From: Pararhizobium antarcticum
Lineage (GTDB): Bacteria; Pseudomonadota; Alphaproteobacteria; Rhizobiales; Rhizobiaceae
Assembly (NCBI RefSeq): GCF_001885585.1
Contig: NZ_LSRP01000074.1
Span: forward strand, 62,001 to 126,000
Direction of reading: 5' to 3'
Length of the DNA stretch: 64,000 nucleotides
The notes under the pieces: generated by a model
What the model saw: only the letters and a program-made list of their open reading frames with translations
Told to the model about the DNA's origin: nothing
The model's database searches: none
Part shown: positions 20,157-29,018 of the stretch, in pieces
Position numbering within the stretch: the first letter of the stretch is position 1
Layout: each line of letters begins with the position of its first letter
Translations under genes and position numbers: made by a program

Positions 20157-20583
20157 GCGCCTGTCTCTAACTGTTTCAATTTGTTGATATTTCCATATCC
20201 GCCTTGGCATGACTGACCGGCAACACATGCCACGCCCGCCCCATCAGAGCGCTGCCGAAAATACGGTGAATGGCGGCGACATGGCCATACACGCCACGTG
20301 CATCGATAGGCGAACAATCGTCGTCAACCCCTTCATACATTCACACTTTCTAAACTGAAACCTGCTATTTTTCGGGTATCCGATGGGCATGGTTATGCCA
20401 TTGCCGACATGACGAAGGCTTCGGAGCACATGCTCAGCTGATTGGAAGTCCGCTTTCGAGAAAATCCGCGCCGATTTTCACCATCGATCAGGCGGCCGGA
20501 TTGTCTGTTTGGCATTGTGCCGAACCCGAAGCGTCCGGATACCCGTTGACGCCTAATATCCCGGCAATCAGATGGGAAGGCTC
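20157..20583. other. Intergenic region between ribB and the chemoreceptor gene
   Basis: About 430 bp with no credible gene; short frames on both strands lack ribosome sites. I looked for an FMN riboswitch because of the neighbouring ribB but found no recognisable conserved core. The 3' end carries GGGAAGG just before the chemoreceptor start. Confidence 0.5.
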
Positions 20584-22347
20584 ATGAGCATTTTTTCACT
20601 AACATCCGATTCCAGCGCTATTCAGGCCGCCCTGAACAAGTCGCAGGCAATCATCGAATTTGACATGAAGGGCAAGATCCTGACGGCGAACGCGAATTTC
20701 TGTCGCGCCATGGGATACGAGCTCTCTGAAATCCAGGGGCAGCATCACAGCCTGTTCATCGATCCAGCGGATGCCGCGAGCCCGGATTATCGCGCCTTCT
20801 GGGAAAGACTGAATAAGGGCGAGCTCGACCAGCGGCAATACAGGCGCATCGGCAAGGGCGGCAGGGAGATCTGGATCGAGGCCTCCTACAATCCTATCTT
20901 CAGAGGGTCGAAACCCTACAAGGTCGTCAAGTTTGCGACGGACGTAACAGCGAGCAAGCTGAAGGCGGCCGAGGATGCTGGCAAGCTGAGCGCCCTGTCG
21001 CGGGCACAGGCGATGATCGAATTTACGCCAAAGGGCGAAATTCTGACCGCAAACGAGAATTTCCTGTCCGCGCTTGGCTACCAGCTTGCGGAGATCCAGG
21101 GCAAACATCATTCGATATTCTGCGATCCGGCATTCGTCCGAACCGAAGACTATCGGTCCTTCTGGCAGAAGCTTTCGCAAGGCGAGTTCATTGCCGACGA
21201 ATTCCTGCGGATCGGCAAGGGCGGCAAGCGGGTCTTCATCCAGGCATCGTACAATCCGATCTTCGACATGAACGGAAACGTCATCAAGGTCGTCAAGTTC
21301 GCGACCGACGTCACCGAACGGGTGCGGGCCGTGGAGGAGCTGGCAACGTCGCTTCAGGGTCTGTCTGACGGCGATCTGCAACACCGCATCGAGCGGCCGT
21401 TCATTCCCGCGCTGGAAAAGATCCGGCAGGATTTCAATTCGGCGGTCGGCAAGCTTCAGTCGGCCATGACCACCGTTGCCACCAATGCACAGGCGATTAC
21501 CGCAGGATCGAAGGAGATCCGCACCGCCTCCGATGAACTGGCCCGGCGCACCGAGCAGCAGGCCGCCTCGATCGAGGAGACCGCTGCGGCACTCGAACAG
21601 ATCACCACGACCGTCTCCGATTCCAGCCGACGCGCCGAAGAAGCAGGCAATCTCGTCCGCAAGACGCGGCAGAACGCCGAACAGTCCGGTGTGATCGTCC
21701 AGTCTGCCGTATCAGCCATGGGGCAGATCGAAAATTCGTCGCGCGAGATTTCCAATATCATCAGCGTCATCGACGAAATCGCCTTCCAGACCAACCTGCT
21801 GGCGCTGAATGCCGGTGTCGAGGCGGCACGGGCGGGCGATGCGGGCAAGGGCTTTGCCGTCGTTGCCCAGGAAGTGCGCGAACTGGCACAGCGCTCCGCC
21901 AAGGCGGCAAAAGAGATCAAGGCGCTGATCAACACCTCGAGCGAACAGGTGAAAAGCGGCGTCGCGCTGGAAGAAATCGTTGGCCAGGTGCTGGAGATCA
22001 ACACCAATGTCGCCGCCATCGTCGAAGGCGCAAAGGAACAGGCCGTCGGCCTGAAGGAGATCAACAAGGCGGTCAACACCATGGACCAGGGCACGCAGCA
22101 GAATGCGGCCATGGTCGAGGAATCGACCGCCGCCAGCCATGGGCTGGCCCGCGAAGCGGAATCGCTCTTCGAGTTGATCGGACAATTCAAGGTCGGCAAC
22201 CATTCGCCCTCGCCACGGATCGCCGAAGCACGACATGATTCAAGACCTGTCGCATCCCCGGCCCGCAAGATGGCCAGCCAGGTCAGCCGTGCCTTTTCTG
22301 GAAATGCCGCGACGGCACCGTCGCAGGATACATGGGAGGAGTTCTGA
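20584..22347 (+). CDS. Cytoplasmic PAS-PAS methyl-accepting chemotaxis protein
   Basis: A 587-residue chemoreceptor with no membrane helix. Two tandem PAS domains (about 10-125 and 130-250; both contain RIGKGG and VVKFATDVT) probably bind a redox or ligand cofactor. A HAMP-like segment (about 255-310) follows, then a signalling domain with the hairpin tip EIAFQTNLLALNAGVEAARA. The C-terminus ends DTWEEF, close to the WExF pentapeptide that tethers CheR/CheB in other receptors. I chose ATG 20584 because GGGA/AAGG lies just before it; ATG 20572 lacks a site. The stop overlaps the cheW start (TGATG), indicating translational coupling. Confidence 0.92.
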   Translation: MSIFSLTSDSSAIQAALNKSQAIIEFDMKGKILTANANFCRAMGYELSEIQGQHHSLFIDPADAASPDYRAFWERLNKGELDQRQYRRIGKGGREIWIEASYNPIFRGSKPYKVVKFATDVTASKLKAAEDAGKLSALSRAQAMIEFTPKGEILTANENFLSALGYQLAEIQGKHHSIFCDPAFVRTEDYRSFWQKLSQGEFIADEFLRIGKGGKRVFIQASYNPIFDMNGNVIKVVKFATDVTERVRAVEELATSLQGLSDGDLQHRIERPFIPALEKIRQDFNSAVGKLQSAMTTVATNAQAITAGSKEIRTASDELARRTEQQAASIEETAAALEQITTTVSDSSRRAEEAGNLVRKTRQNAEQSGVIVQSAVSAMGQIENSSREISNIISVIDEIAFQTNLLALNAGVEAARAGDAGKGFAVVAQEVRELAQRSAKAAKEIKALINTSSEQVKSGVALEEIVGQVLEINTNVAAIVEGAKEQAVGLKEINKAVNTMDQGTQQNAAMVEESTAASHGLAREAESLFELIGQFKVGNHSPSPRIAEARHDSRPVASPARKMASQVSRAFSGNAATAPSQDTWEEF

Positions 22348-22826
22348 TGAGCCTTGCCGACACACAGCCGCGTTTTGAGAATACATCGTTCGAGATCATT
22401 GCGTTCCGCCTGCATGATCAGGAATTCTGCGTCCGGACGACAACCATCCGCGAAATTCGCGGATGGGGACCTGCAACGCCAATCCCGCACGCACCGCATG
22501 ATGTCCTGGGCGTGATGAACCTGCGCGGCTCCGTCATCCCGATCATCGATCTCGCCACCAAACTCGGCATGCCGCGCACGCAGGCCAACGAGCGCAGCGC
22601 CATCGTGGTGGCCGAAGTCCACTCCATGGTGATCGGCCTTCTGGTCGACAGCGTGTCGGACATTCTGACGGTGCGCGGCGAACAGATCCAGCCGGTTCCG
22701 GAGGTGACGTCGGCGTATGAAAAGAGCATTGCCGACGGCATCATCACCCATGATCACGGGATGATCTGCTTTCTCAATCTGAGCCGGATGTTCCAGGCGC
22801 GGGAAATCGAGGATATGGCGGCCTGA
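22347..22826 (+). CDS. cheW: CheW chemotaxis coupling protein
   Basis: A 159-residue adaptor that links receptors to the CheA kinase. CheW features are FRLHDQEFCVRTTTIREI, VLGVMNLRGSVIPIIDL and VIGLLVDSVSDIL. GGGAGGAG lies 5 bases before the ATG, inside the 3' end of the receptor gene, and the ATG shares a base with the receptor stop codon. It is probably dedicated to the overlapping PAS receptor; no cheA or cheY is in the window. Confidence 0.94.
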   Translation: MSLADTQPRFENTSFEIIAFRLHDQEFCVRTTTIREIRGWGPATPIPHAPHDVLGVMNLRGSVIPIIDLATKLGMPRTQANERSAIVVAEVHSMVIGLLVDSVSDILTVRGEQIQPVPEVTSAYEKSIADGIITHDHGMICFLNLSRMFQAREIEDMAA

Positions 22827-22870
22827 CCGGTCGCCGGGTATTTGAACGCCTAGGGCTTTAATCGACGCCC

Positions 22871-22914
22871 CTTGTCCCTGCCCTGTCCTGCCTGTCCTGT
22901 CCCTGCCCTGCCCC
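22871..22914. repeat. Imperfect CCTG-rich short tandem repeat
   Basis: One strand is almost only C, T and G here, built from irregular CCTGC and CCTGT units over about 44 bp. It lies 45 bp after cheW in a non-coding gap. Such tracts are prone to slippage. No function is evident. Confidence 0.6.
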
Positions 22915-23121
22915 AAAGCCCGCGCCAGCCATGGCCGGACCATTGCCATGCCTGTCTCGCAAGGACACGCGTGGAGGCGGTGAATAGATCCCGCGTCTCG
23001 CGCGTCCCCTGTGGACAAATGCCGGCGCTTTCCTATCATGCCGGCATGCGGCATCGGATTTCGGCACGACGACAACGGTCGAACCGGCATTCGGATGGCA
23101 CTCCGGGGAGGGAAATGGCGC

Positions 23122-24072
23122 ATGTGGGATTTCGAAATCTGCAGGACCATCGGCATACTCCTGCGCACAATGCCCTTCATCCTGATGCGCATGGCGATCT
23201 ATTTCGGCATCACCATCGCCTTCATCCTGTCGACCGGGACCGGCGCGGGCATCGGATACGGGCTCGGCGCCTGGAGCAATGATGCGGAATCCTTCACCGT
23301 CTGGGGTGGCATTTTCGGCTTCGGCCTCGTTGCCGGTGCGATCTACTGGGTGCGGGAATGGCTGCTCTACATGGTCAAGGCCGCCCATATCGCCGTCATG
23401 GTCAAGCTGATCGATGGCCAGCCGATGCCTGATGGCAAAAGCCAGATCACCCATGGGCGCGAGACCGTGGCCGCGCGGTTCGGCGAAACGAACGTGCTGT
23501 TTGCGCTCGACCAGTTGATCAAGGGCGTGATCTCGGTGGCGACCGGGCTGATCGGCGGCATTGCGGCCTTCCTGCCGATCCCGGGACTGGATACCCTTGC
23601 GCGATTTGCAAACACGGTGATCCGCATTTCGTTGACCTATGTCGACGAGATCATCCTCGGCTACAATATCCGCATCGACAGCCGCAACCCCTGGGAAAGC
23701 TCGCGGCAGGGCCTTGTCCTCTACGCCCAGAACGGCAAGACGATGATCCGCAACGCCGTCTGGCTGTCGATCTTCCTCTATCTGCTCGCCATCATCGTCT
23801 TCGTGCTGGCGCTCGCCCCGGCTGCGGCCATTCTCTACGTCTTCCCCGGCGAATGGGCCGGCTATGCCTTCGTGCTCGCCATCGTCTTTGCCTGGTCATT
23901 CAAGGCCGCCGTGCTTGAACCCTTCGCGATTGCCGCGCTGATGAGCGTCTATTTCAAGGTGATCGAGGGACAGGTGCCCAATGCGGAGTGGGATGCGAAA
24001 CTGTCTTCCGCCTCCGAGAAGTTTCGCGAGATCAAGGACAAGGCCTTCGGCGGCACCCCTGCTGCGGCCTAG
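23122..24072 (+). CDS. Predicted multi-pass membrane protein, function unknown
   Basis: A 316-residue protein starting MWDFEICRTIGILLRTMPFI. GGGAGGG about 10 bases upstream favours this ATG over earlier in-frame ones. Hydrophobic segments lie near residues 13-45, 60-85, 145-175 and, strongest, 205-265 (WLSIFLYLLAIIVFVLALAP then YAFVLAIVFAWSFKAAVLEP). The middle contains VKAAHIAVMVKLIDGQPMP. I do not recognise catalytic motifs. The pattern resembles conserved bacterial membrane proteins annotated as hypothetical in alphaproteobacteria. It stands alone between cheW and the LacI-led operon. Confidence 0.75.
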   Translation: MWDFEICRTIGILLRTMPFILMRMAIYFGITIAFILSTGTGAGIGYGLGAWSNDAESFTVWGGIFGFGLVAGAIYWVREWLLYMVKAAHIAVMVKLIDGQPMPDGKSQITHGRETVAARFGETNVLFALDQLIKGVISVATGLIGGIAAFLPIPGLDTLARFANTVIRISLTYVDEIILGYNIRIDSRNPWESSRQGLVLYAQNGKTMIRNAVWLSIFLYLLAIIVFVLALAPAAAILYVFPGEWAGYAFVLAIVFAWSFKAAVLEPFAIAALMSVYFKVIEGQVPNAEWDAKLSSASEKFREIKDKAFGGTPAAA

Positions 24073-24178
24073 TCCCTCCTTCGCCAGCCTGCCGTGCCGG
24101 CGCGGATGTCCAGATACCAGGACCCGTCTTTTCCGTTTTTGACCGAAAGGGCGATAGACAAAGGCGCAGCGTCGTACT

Positions 24179-24206
24179 ACCAATGATTAATCGTTTAATC
24201 ATTGGT
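24179..24206. promoter_or_regulatory. 28-bp perfect palindrome, probable LacI-type operator
   Basis: ACCAATGATTAA (24179-24190) and TTAATCATTGGT (24195-24206) are exact reverse complements around a TCGT core. The site ends 10 bp before the ATG of the LacI-family regulator gene. LacI-family operators are typically palindromes centred on CG-containing cores, so autoregulation of the operon is likely. Confidence 0.8.
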
Positions 24207-24216
24207 GTCGGATTTC

Positions 24217-25281
24217 ATGGCCTTTGTCCGCTCGGGATCGAACCTCAGCCAGATCGCCGCCCTGCTCGGCGTCTCCGCAGCGACGGTGTCAAACGCGCTG
24301 TCCGGCAAGGGTCGCGTCTCCGCAGAGCTTGTCGACAAGATCCGCGCGACGGCGGCGGAGATCGGGTATGTGCCGAGCCTCACGGGACGGGCATTGCGGA
24401 CCGGCCGCACCGGCGTGCTTGGACTGGTCCTGCCCGATATAGCCAATCCCCTGTTTCCGCAGATCGCCCAGGCCATTGAATTTGCCGCCAGCAGCGCCGG
24501 ATATGGCGTGCTGATCGCCGATTCGCGCGGCAGCGTTGCCATGCAGACGGACGCGATCAGCAGGTTGGTCGAGCGCGACGTCGACGGCATCGTCATCGTT
24601 CCGCGCCGCGGCACGCGGATCACCGACATCGGCTGCCCGGTCGCCGTCATCGACAGCCCGTCGACGCCGGGCAATACGGTTTCGGCCGATCACTGGCAGG
24701 GCGGACAGGCCGTCGTCGAGCACCTGGCCGGGCTTGGGCATCGCAGGTTCCTGCTGATCGGCAACAACGCCGCCTCCAACGTCCAGAACGATCGCATCGG
24801 CGGCATGAAATCCCGGCTTCCGCAGGGTGGCCATGCCGAGGTGATGTGGATCGAAAGACATGAGGCGCAGTTCGGCAAGGGCGGCCTGCTCGGGCTTGCC
24901 GAAAGGGTGGCGGATGGCTTTACCGCCTTCTGCGCCGTTTCCGACCTGCAGGCGCTGCGAGCGCTCACCGAACTGCAGCGCGCCGGCATCGCCGTGCCGG
25001 AGGCCGCCAGTGTCACCGGCTTTGACGATCTCGTCTGGTCGTCGGTGATTACGCCGGGCCTGACGACGCTGCGCATGGACATGGCGACGATCGCCGACAT
25101 CGCCATCAAGGCGCTGGTGCGTGTCATCGAAACCGATGCAGCCGGAACGGCGGTGGCAGCCGACCGCCCAAGCGTGCCGATGACACTGGTGATCCGCCAG
25201 ACCACTGCCCGGATGGCGGCCTCGGCCGGCACCGTTTCCAATTCGGAACCAGAAACACCGCCTGAAGGAGAACGCAGATGA
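24217..25281 (+). CDS. LacI family transcriptional regulator
   Basis: A 354-residue regulator. The N-terminal helix-turn-helix is SQIAALLGVSAATVSNALSG, followed by the hinge region EIGYVPSLTGRALRTGRT. A periplasmic-binding-protein-like sensor domain covers the rest (TGVLGLVLPDIANPLF..., DVDGIVIVPRRG, VTGFDDLVWSSVITPGLTTL). I chose the ATG at 24217 because upstream alternatives (TTG 24202, GTG 24205) lie inside the palindrome. Its stop overlaps the start of the binding-protein gene (ATGA), so it heads the transport/purine operon. The effector is probably a nucleoside or purine; this is inferred from the neighbours. Confidence 0.92.
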   Translation: MAFVRSGSNLSQIAALLGVSAATVSNALSGKGRVSAELVDKIRATAAEIGYVPSLTGRALRTGRTGVLGLVLPDIANPLFPQIAQAIEFAASSAGYGVLIADSRGSVAMQTDAISRLVERDVDGIVIVPRRGTRITDIGCPVAVIDSPSTPGNTVSADHWQGGQAVVEHLAGLGHRRFLLIGNNAASNVQNDRIGGMKSRLPQGGHAEVMWIERHEAQFGKGGLLGLAERVADGFTAFCAVSDLQALRALTELQRAGIAVPEAASVTGFDDLVWSSVITPGLTTLRMDMATIADIAIKALVRVIETDAAGTAVAADRPSVPMTLVIRQTTARMAASAGTVSNSEPETPPEGERR

Positions 25282-26300
25282 CCAAGATGCTCTTGATTTC
25301 CACCACGGCCCTGATGCTGACAGCGGGCTTTGCCCAGGCGCAGGACAAGACCCTGACCATTTCCGTCTATGCCTTTGCGCAGGACGACTTCAAGGCGATC
25401 GTCTACGATCCCTTCGAAGCGCTCTGCGGCTGCACGCTGGTCGTCGAGACCGGCAACAGCGTCGAACGGCTGGCAAAGATCGAGGCCAACAAGGCAAGCC
25501 CTGTTATCGACATGGCGGTTGTCTCGATGGCCGATGCGCTGTCGGCTGCGCGCAGCGGCCTGATTGAAAAGATCGACACGAGCAAGCTGACAAGCTTCGA
25601 CAAGCTCTACGACATTGCCAAGGATCCGAACGGCGACGGCATGAGCGTCGGCTATACCTTCTATGCGACCTCGATCGTCTACCGCACCGACAAGATGACG
25701 ATCGACAGCTGGGCCGACCTGCTGAAGCCGGAATATGCCGGTCACGTCGCCTTCCCGAACGTCACCACCAACCAGGGGCCGCCGGCGCTCTACATGCTCG
25801 GCCAGGCGCTGGGCAAGGATACGCCGGATCTCAAGGGCGCGATCGAGGCGGTCGGTGCCGCCAAGGACGATATCGTCACATTCTACGTCAAGTCCTCGCA
25901 ACTCGTGCAGCTGATGCAGCAGGAGGAAATCTGGGCCGCACCGATCGGCCGCTTCTCCTGGGCGCCATTCACCAAGCTCGACCTGCCGCTCGGCTGGGCG
26001 ACGCCGAAGGAAGGCCAGACCGGCGGCATGAACGTCATGGTTCTGACCAAGGGCTCGAAAAACCACGACCTGGCGCTGCAGTTCATGGATTTCTGGCTGT
26101 CGACCGAAATCCAGACCAAACTCGCCGAAAAGCTGATCGACAGCCCCGCCAACAAGGATGTGCAGGTGTCCGATGCGGTCGCTGCCGACATCACCTATGG
26201 CGAGGACACAGCCAGGAGCCTGAAGCTTATTCCCTCCGCCATAGCGCTCGACAACCGCGATGGCTGGCTGTCGGAGTGGAACGCCCGGGTCGGCCAGTAA
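25278..26300 (+). CDS. ABC transporter periplasmic substrate-binding protein (PotD-like)
   Basis: A 340-residue binding protein with a signal peptide (MTKMLLISTTALMLTAGFAQAQ). Its fold pattern matches the spermidine/putrescine group (cluster of PotD and iron-binding relatives): ISVYAFAQDDFKAIVYDPFE, VGYTFYATSIVYRTDK, SWADLLKPEYAGHVAFPN. Binding specificity cannot be read from sequence. It overlaps the regulator gene by 4 bp and is 94 bp from the first permease. The downstream nucleoside hydrolase and adenine deaminase suggest a nucleoside or purine-type ligand. Confidence 0.9.
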   Translation: MTKMLLISTTALMLTAGFAQAQDKTLTISVYAFAQDDFKAIVYDPFEALCGCTLVVETGNSVERLAKIEANKASPVIDMAVVSMADALSAARSGLIEKIDTSKLTSFDKLYDIAKDPNGDGMSVGYTFYATSIVYRTDKMTIDSWADLLKPEYAGHVAFPNVTTNQGPPALYMLGQALGKDTPDLKGAIEAVGAAKDDIVTFYVKSSQLVQLMQQEEIWAAPIGRFSWAPFTKLDLPLGWATPKEGQTGGMNVMVLTKGSKNHDLALQFMDFWLSTEIQTKLAEKLIDSPANKDVQVSDAVAADITYGEDTARSLKLIPSAIALDNRDGWLSEWNARVGQ

Positions 26301-26394
26301 CACGAATGCCTCCCAAGGCAAGGGACGCGGCGCAGAGCCGAATGGCGACCGCCGCGTCCCGACTGATCCTTGAGAATCACGGAGACGACGTTTT

Positions 26395-27222
26395 ATGTTC
26401 CAGAACCGGACAGAAGCACTGGCGCTTGCCTTGCCGGCCGCGATCTTTGCGGCGCTGGTCTTTCTCGTGCCGGTCATCCTGCTGCTTTCCGAGGGGTTTC
26501 GGGTCGCCGACAGCTGGACGTTTTCCGCCTATGCCGACTTCTTCGCGCAGCCGCTCAACCGCACGGTCTTCCTGCGCACGCTGAAACTGGGCGCACTGGT
26601 GACACTGGTGGCTGCCATCATCGGCTATGCCGCCGCCTATGCCATCGTCAGCCTGCCGGCGGGAACCAAGGGGCGGATGATCGGTCTCGTCGTGCTGCCG
26701 CTGATGATTTCGCCGGTCGCCCGCACCTATGCCTGGATCGTCATCCTCGGCCGCACCGGCATCGTCAACCACGCGTTGATGGCGGTCGGCCTCAGCGACG
26801 CGCCGATCCGCATCCTGTTCAGCGAGACAGCCGTGTTCATCGGCCTGTTGCAGCTGTTCCTGCCGCTGATGATCATCTCGCTGGTCAGCGCGCTTGAAAA
26901 CCTGCCGAAGGATGTGGTGCCGGCCGCCCGCGTGCTCGGTGCCAACTGGCTGCAGGTGTTCTGGAAAATCATCCTGCCGCTCACCCGCGAGGGCCTGGTC
27001 GTCGGTGGCACGCTGGTCTTCACCGGCTCGATGACCGCCTATATCACGCCGGCCATTCTCGGCGGCTCGAAGGTGCTGATGCTGGAAACGCTGATGTACC
27101 AGCAGGTGACCGTCGCCAACAATTTCGTTGCCGCCAGCGTCATCGCCTTCATCCTTGTTGTCATGAGCTTTGCCGCCAACATCCTCTTGAAACGCATCGC
27201 AACGGCGAGGAACCGGTCATGA
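26395..27222 (+). CDS. ABC transporter permease (PotB-like)
   Basis: A 275-residue inner-membrane permease with about six helices. The ATPase-contact EAA-type loop is in LPKDVVPAARVLGANWLQVFWKI. The first helix (ALALALPAAIFAALVFLVPV) and the conserved LMISPVARTYAWIVILG are typical of PotB-type permeases. GGAGACGACGTTTT precedes the ATG. The stop overlaps the next permease start (27219-27222), showing tight coupling. Confidence 0.93.
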   Translation: MFQNRTEALALALPAAIFAALVFLVPVILLLSEGFRVADSWTFSAYADFFAQPLNRTVFLRTLKLGALVTLVAAIIGYAAAYAIVSLPAGTKGRMIGLVVLPLMISPVARTYAWIVILGRTGIVNHALMAVGLSDAPIRILFSETAVFIGLLQLFLPLMIISLVSALENLPKDVVPAARVLGANWLQVFWKIILPLTREGLVVGGTLVFTGSMTAYITPAILGGSKVLMLETLMYQQVTVANNFVAASVIAFILVVMSFAANILLKRIATARNRS

Positions 27223-27998
27223 CCCGGAGACTGTTTGCACCGCTGACCCTGCTTCTGGTGCTGGTCTTCCTGATCGGCCCGTTTTTGATCATCGTCGCCG
27301 CCTCGTTTTCGGCGGGCGACACGCTGGCTTTTCCGCCGCAGGGCCTCTCGTTCAAGTGGATCCTCAAGGTCTTCACGGTCGAGAGTTTTCGCGACAGCTT
27401 CGTGATGTCGATGTTTCTGGCCATCGGCGGCACGTTTGCAGCACTAATCATGGGCATTCCGGCATCCTATGCGATGTCGCGATACAGGCTGCCGTTTTCG
27501 GAGACGGTGCGCACCGTGGTTTCGGCGCCGATCATCGTGCCCGGCATCATCGTCGGGCTGGCGCTTTTGCGCTATTTCGTCGTGCCGATCGGGGTGCCGA
27601 TCACGCTGGCCCTATTTCTCGCCCATACGGCGCTGGTGCTGCCCTATGCCGTGCGCGTCGTGTCCGCCAGCCTCAACAATCTGCGCCCGGACATCGAGGA
27701 AGCCGCCGTGCTGCTGGGTTCCTCGCGGCTCGGGGCCTTTTTCCGGGTGGTTCTGCCCAATATCCGCGGCGGCATCCTGTCGGCTTTCATCCTCGGCTTC
27801 GTCACCAGCTTCAACCAGGTGCCGGTGTCGCTGTTTCTCTCCGGCCCCGGCGTGCGTACGCTGCCGATCGACATGCTCGGCTATATGGAGATCGTCTTCG
27901 ACCCGTCGATCGCCGCCCTCTCCTCGCTTCTCGCCTTCCTGTCCATCGGCATCGTCTTTGCCGCCGAACGTTTCCTGGGGTTCTCCCGTTATGTCTGA
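27219..27998 (+). CDS. ABC transporter permease (PotC-like)
   Basis: A 259-residue permease with about six helices and the EAA-type loop RPDIEEAAVLLGSSRLGAFF. The start overlaps the preceding permease stop by 4 bp. The first helix is LFAPLTLLLVLVFLIGPFLI. It pairs with the upstream PotB-like subunit to form the membrane channel. Its own end overlaps the ATPase gene by 8 bp. Confidence 0.93.
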   Translation: MTRRLFAPLTLLLVLVFLIGPFLIIVAASFSAGDTLAFPPQGLSFKWILKVFTVESFRDSFVMSMFLAIGGTFAALIMGIPASYAMSRYRLPFSETVRTVVSAPIIVPGIIVGLALLRYFVVPIGVPITLALFLAHTALVLPYAVRVVSASLNNLRPDIEEAAVLLGSSRLGAFFRVVLPNIRGGILSAFILGFVTSFNQVPVSLFLSGPGVRTLPIDMLGYMEIVFDPSIAALSSLLAFLSIGIVFAAERFLGFSRYV

Positions 27999-29013
27999 TC
28001 GTTTCCTCGCCCTCGACAAACTTTCGCTCGCCTATGGCAACACGGTTGCCGTTCGGGATCTCGACCTTGAGATCCGCAAGGGCGAGCTTCTGGCGCTGCT
28101 TGGCCCGTCCGGCTGCGGCAAGACCACGACCATGCGCTCGATCGCCGGCCTGATGACCCCGGTAGGGGGGCGCATCCATCTCGATGGCACCGACATTACC
28201 CGCATGCCGGCCAACAAACGCGCTGTCGGGCTGGTGTTCCAGTCCTACGCGCTGTTTCCGCATCTGAGCGTGTTCGAAAACGTTGCCTTTGGCCTGAAGC
28301 TGAAGGGAATGCGCGGCACGGAGCTGGAAACCAGGGTCACAAACGGCCTGAAATCCGTCGGGCTGTCCTCTTTTGCCAACCGCAAGACGCCGGAGCTGTC
28401 CGGTGGCCAGCAGCAGCGCGTGGCGCTGGCCCGCTCGATGGTCATGGAACCGAAAGTGCTTTTGCTCGACGAACCGCTTTCCAATCTCGATGCCCGGCTG
28501 CGGCTGGAAATGCGCACCGAACTGCAGCGCGTTCAGAAGGAAAGCGGCGTGACGATGATCTTCGTCACCCATGACCAGGTCGAGGCGCTGGCGCTGGCCG
28601 ACCGGATCGTGGTGATGAAGAACGGCGCCATCGAACAGATCGGCACGCCCGAGGCGATCTACAATCACCCGGTCTCCGCTTTTGTTGCCGATTTCGTCGG
28701 CTTTGAAAACATCTTTGCCGTGCGCCATGGCAGGCTGGTGACGGCGGCCGGAGGTGTCATGCTGTCGGGCGCGCTTCCCGATGTGGCCGGGCTTGCCTGG
28801 CGGCCACGCTCCGTGTCGCTCGGCTCAGGTCCGCTGTCCGGCACGGTGCGCGGTGTCTCCTTTGCAGGCGGCACGCGCGAATATGTGCTGGAAACACCGC
28901 TCGGCACGATCAAGGCGGAGGTCGATGCCGCCCTGCCTGCCCATGGACTTGGACAAACCGTCGCCTTCGACCTGCCGGTGGCCGGTGCCGCTTCCCTCAG
29001 ACGGTTCGGGTGA
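27991..29013 (+). CDS. ABC transporter ATP-binding protein (PotA-like)
   Basis: A 340-residue ATPase: Walker A GPSGCGKTT, Q-loop VFQSYALFPH, signature LSGGQQQR, Walker B VLLLDEPLSNLD and switch histidine FVTHDQ. A C-terminal TOBE-like domain (about 240-340) follows, as in PotA and MalK types. The ATG at 27991 overlaps the permease gene; the frame is open upstream but in the permease coding region. It energises the PotB/PotC-like pair. The nucleoside hydrolase gene begins right at its stop. Confidence 0.95.
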   Translation: MSDRFLALDKLSLAYGNTVAVRDLDLEIRKGELLALLGPSGCGKTTTMRSIAGLMTPVGGRIHLDGTDITRMPANKRAVGLVFQSYALFPHLSVFENVAFGLKLKGMRGTELETRVTNGLKSVGLSSFANRKTPELSGGQQQRVALARSMVMEPKVLLLDEPLSNLDARLRLEMRTELQRVQKESGVTMIFVTHDQVEALALADRIVVMKNGAIEQIGTPEAIYNHPVSAFVADFVGFENIFAVRHGRLVTAAGGVMLSGALPDVAGLAWRPRSVSLGSGPLSGTVRGVSFAGGTREYVLETPLGTIKAEVDAALPAHGLGQTVAFDLPVAGAASLRRFG

Positions 29014-29018
29014 TCATC

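Noticed and set aside
20139-20571. Possible FMN riboswitch near ribB
   Set aside because: The gap lies downstream of ribB, and I could not find the conserved FMN-box segments there. The gap upstream of ribB is only 33 bp.
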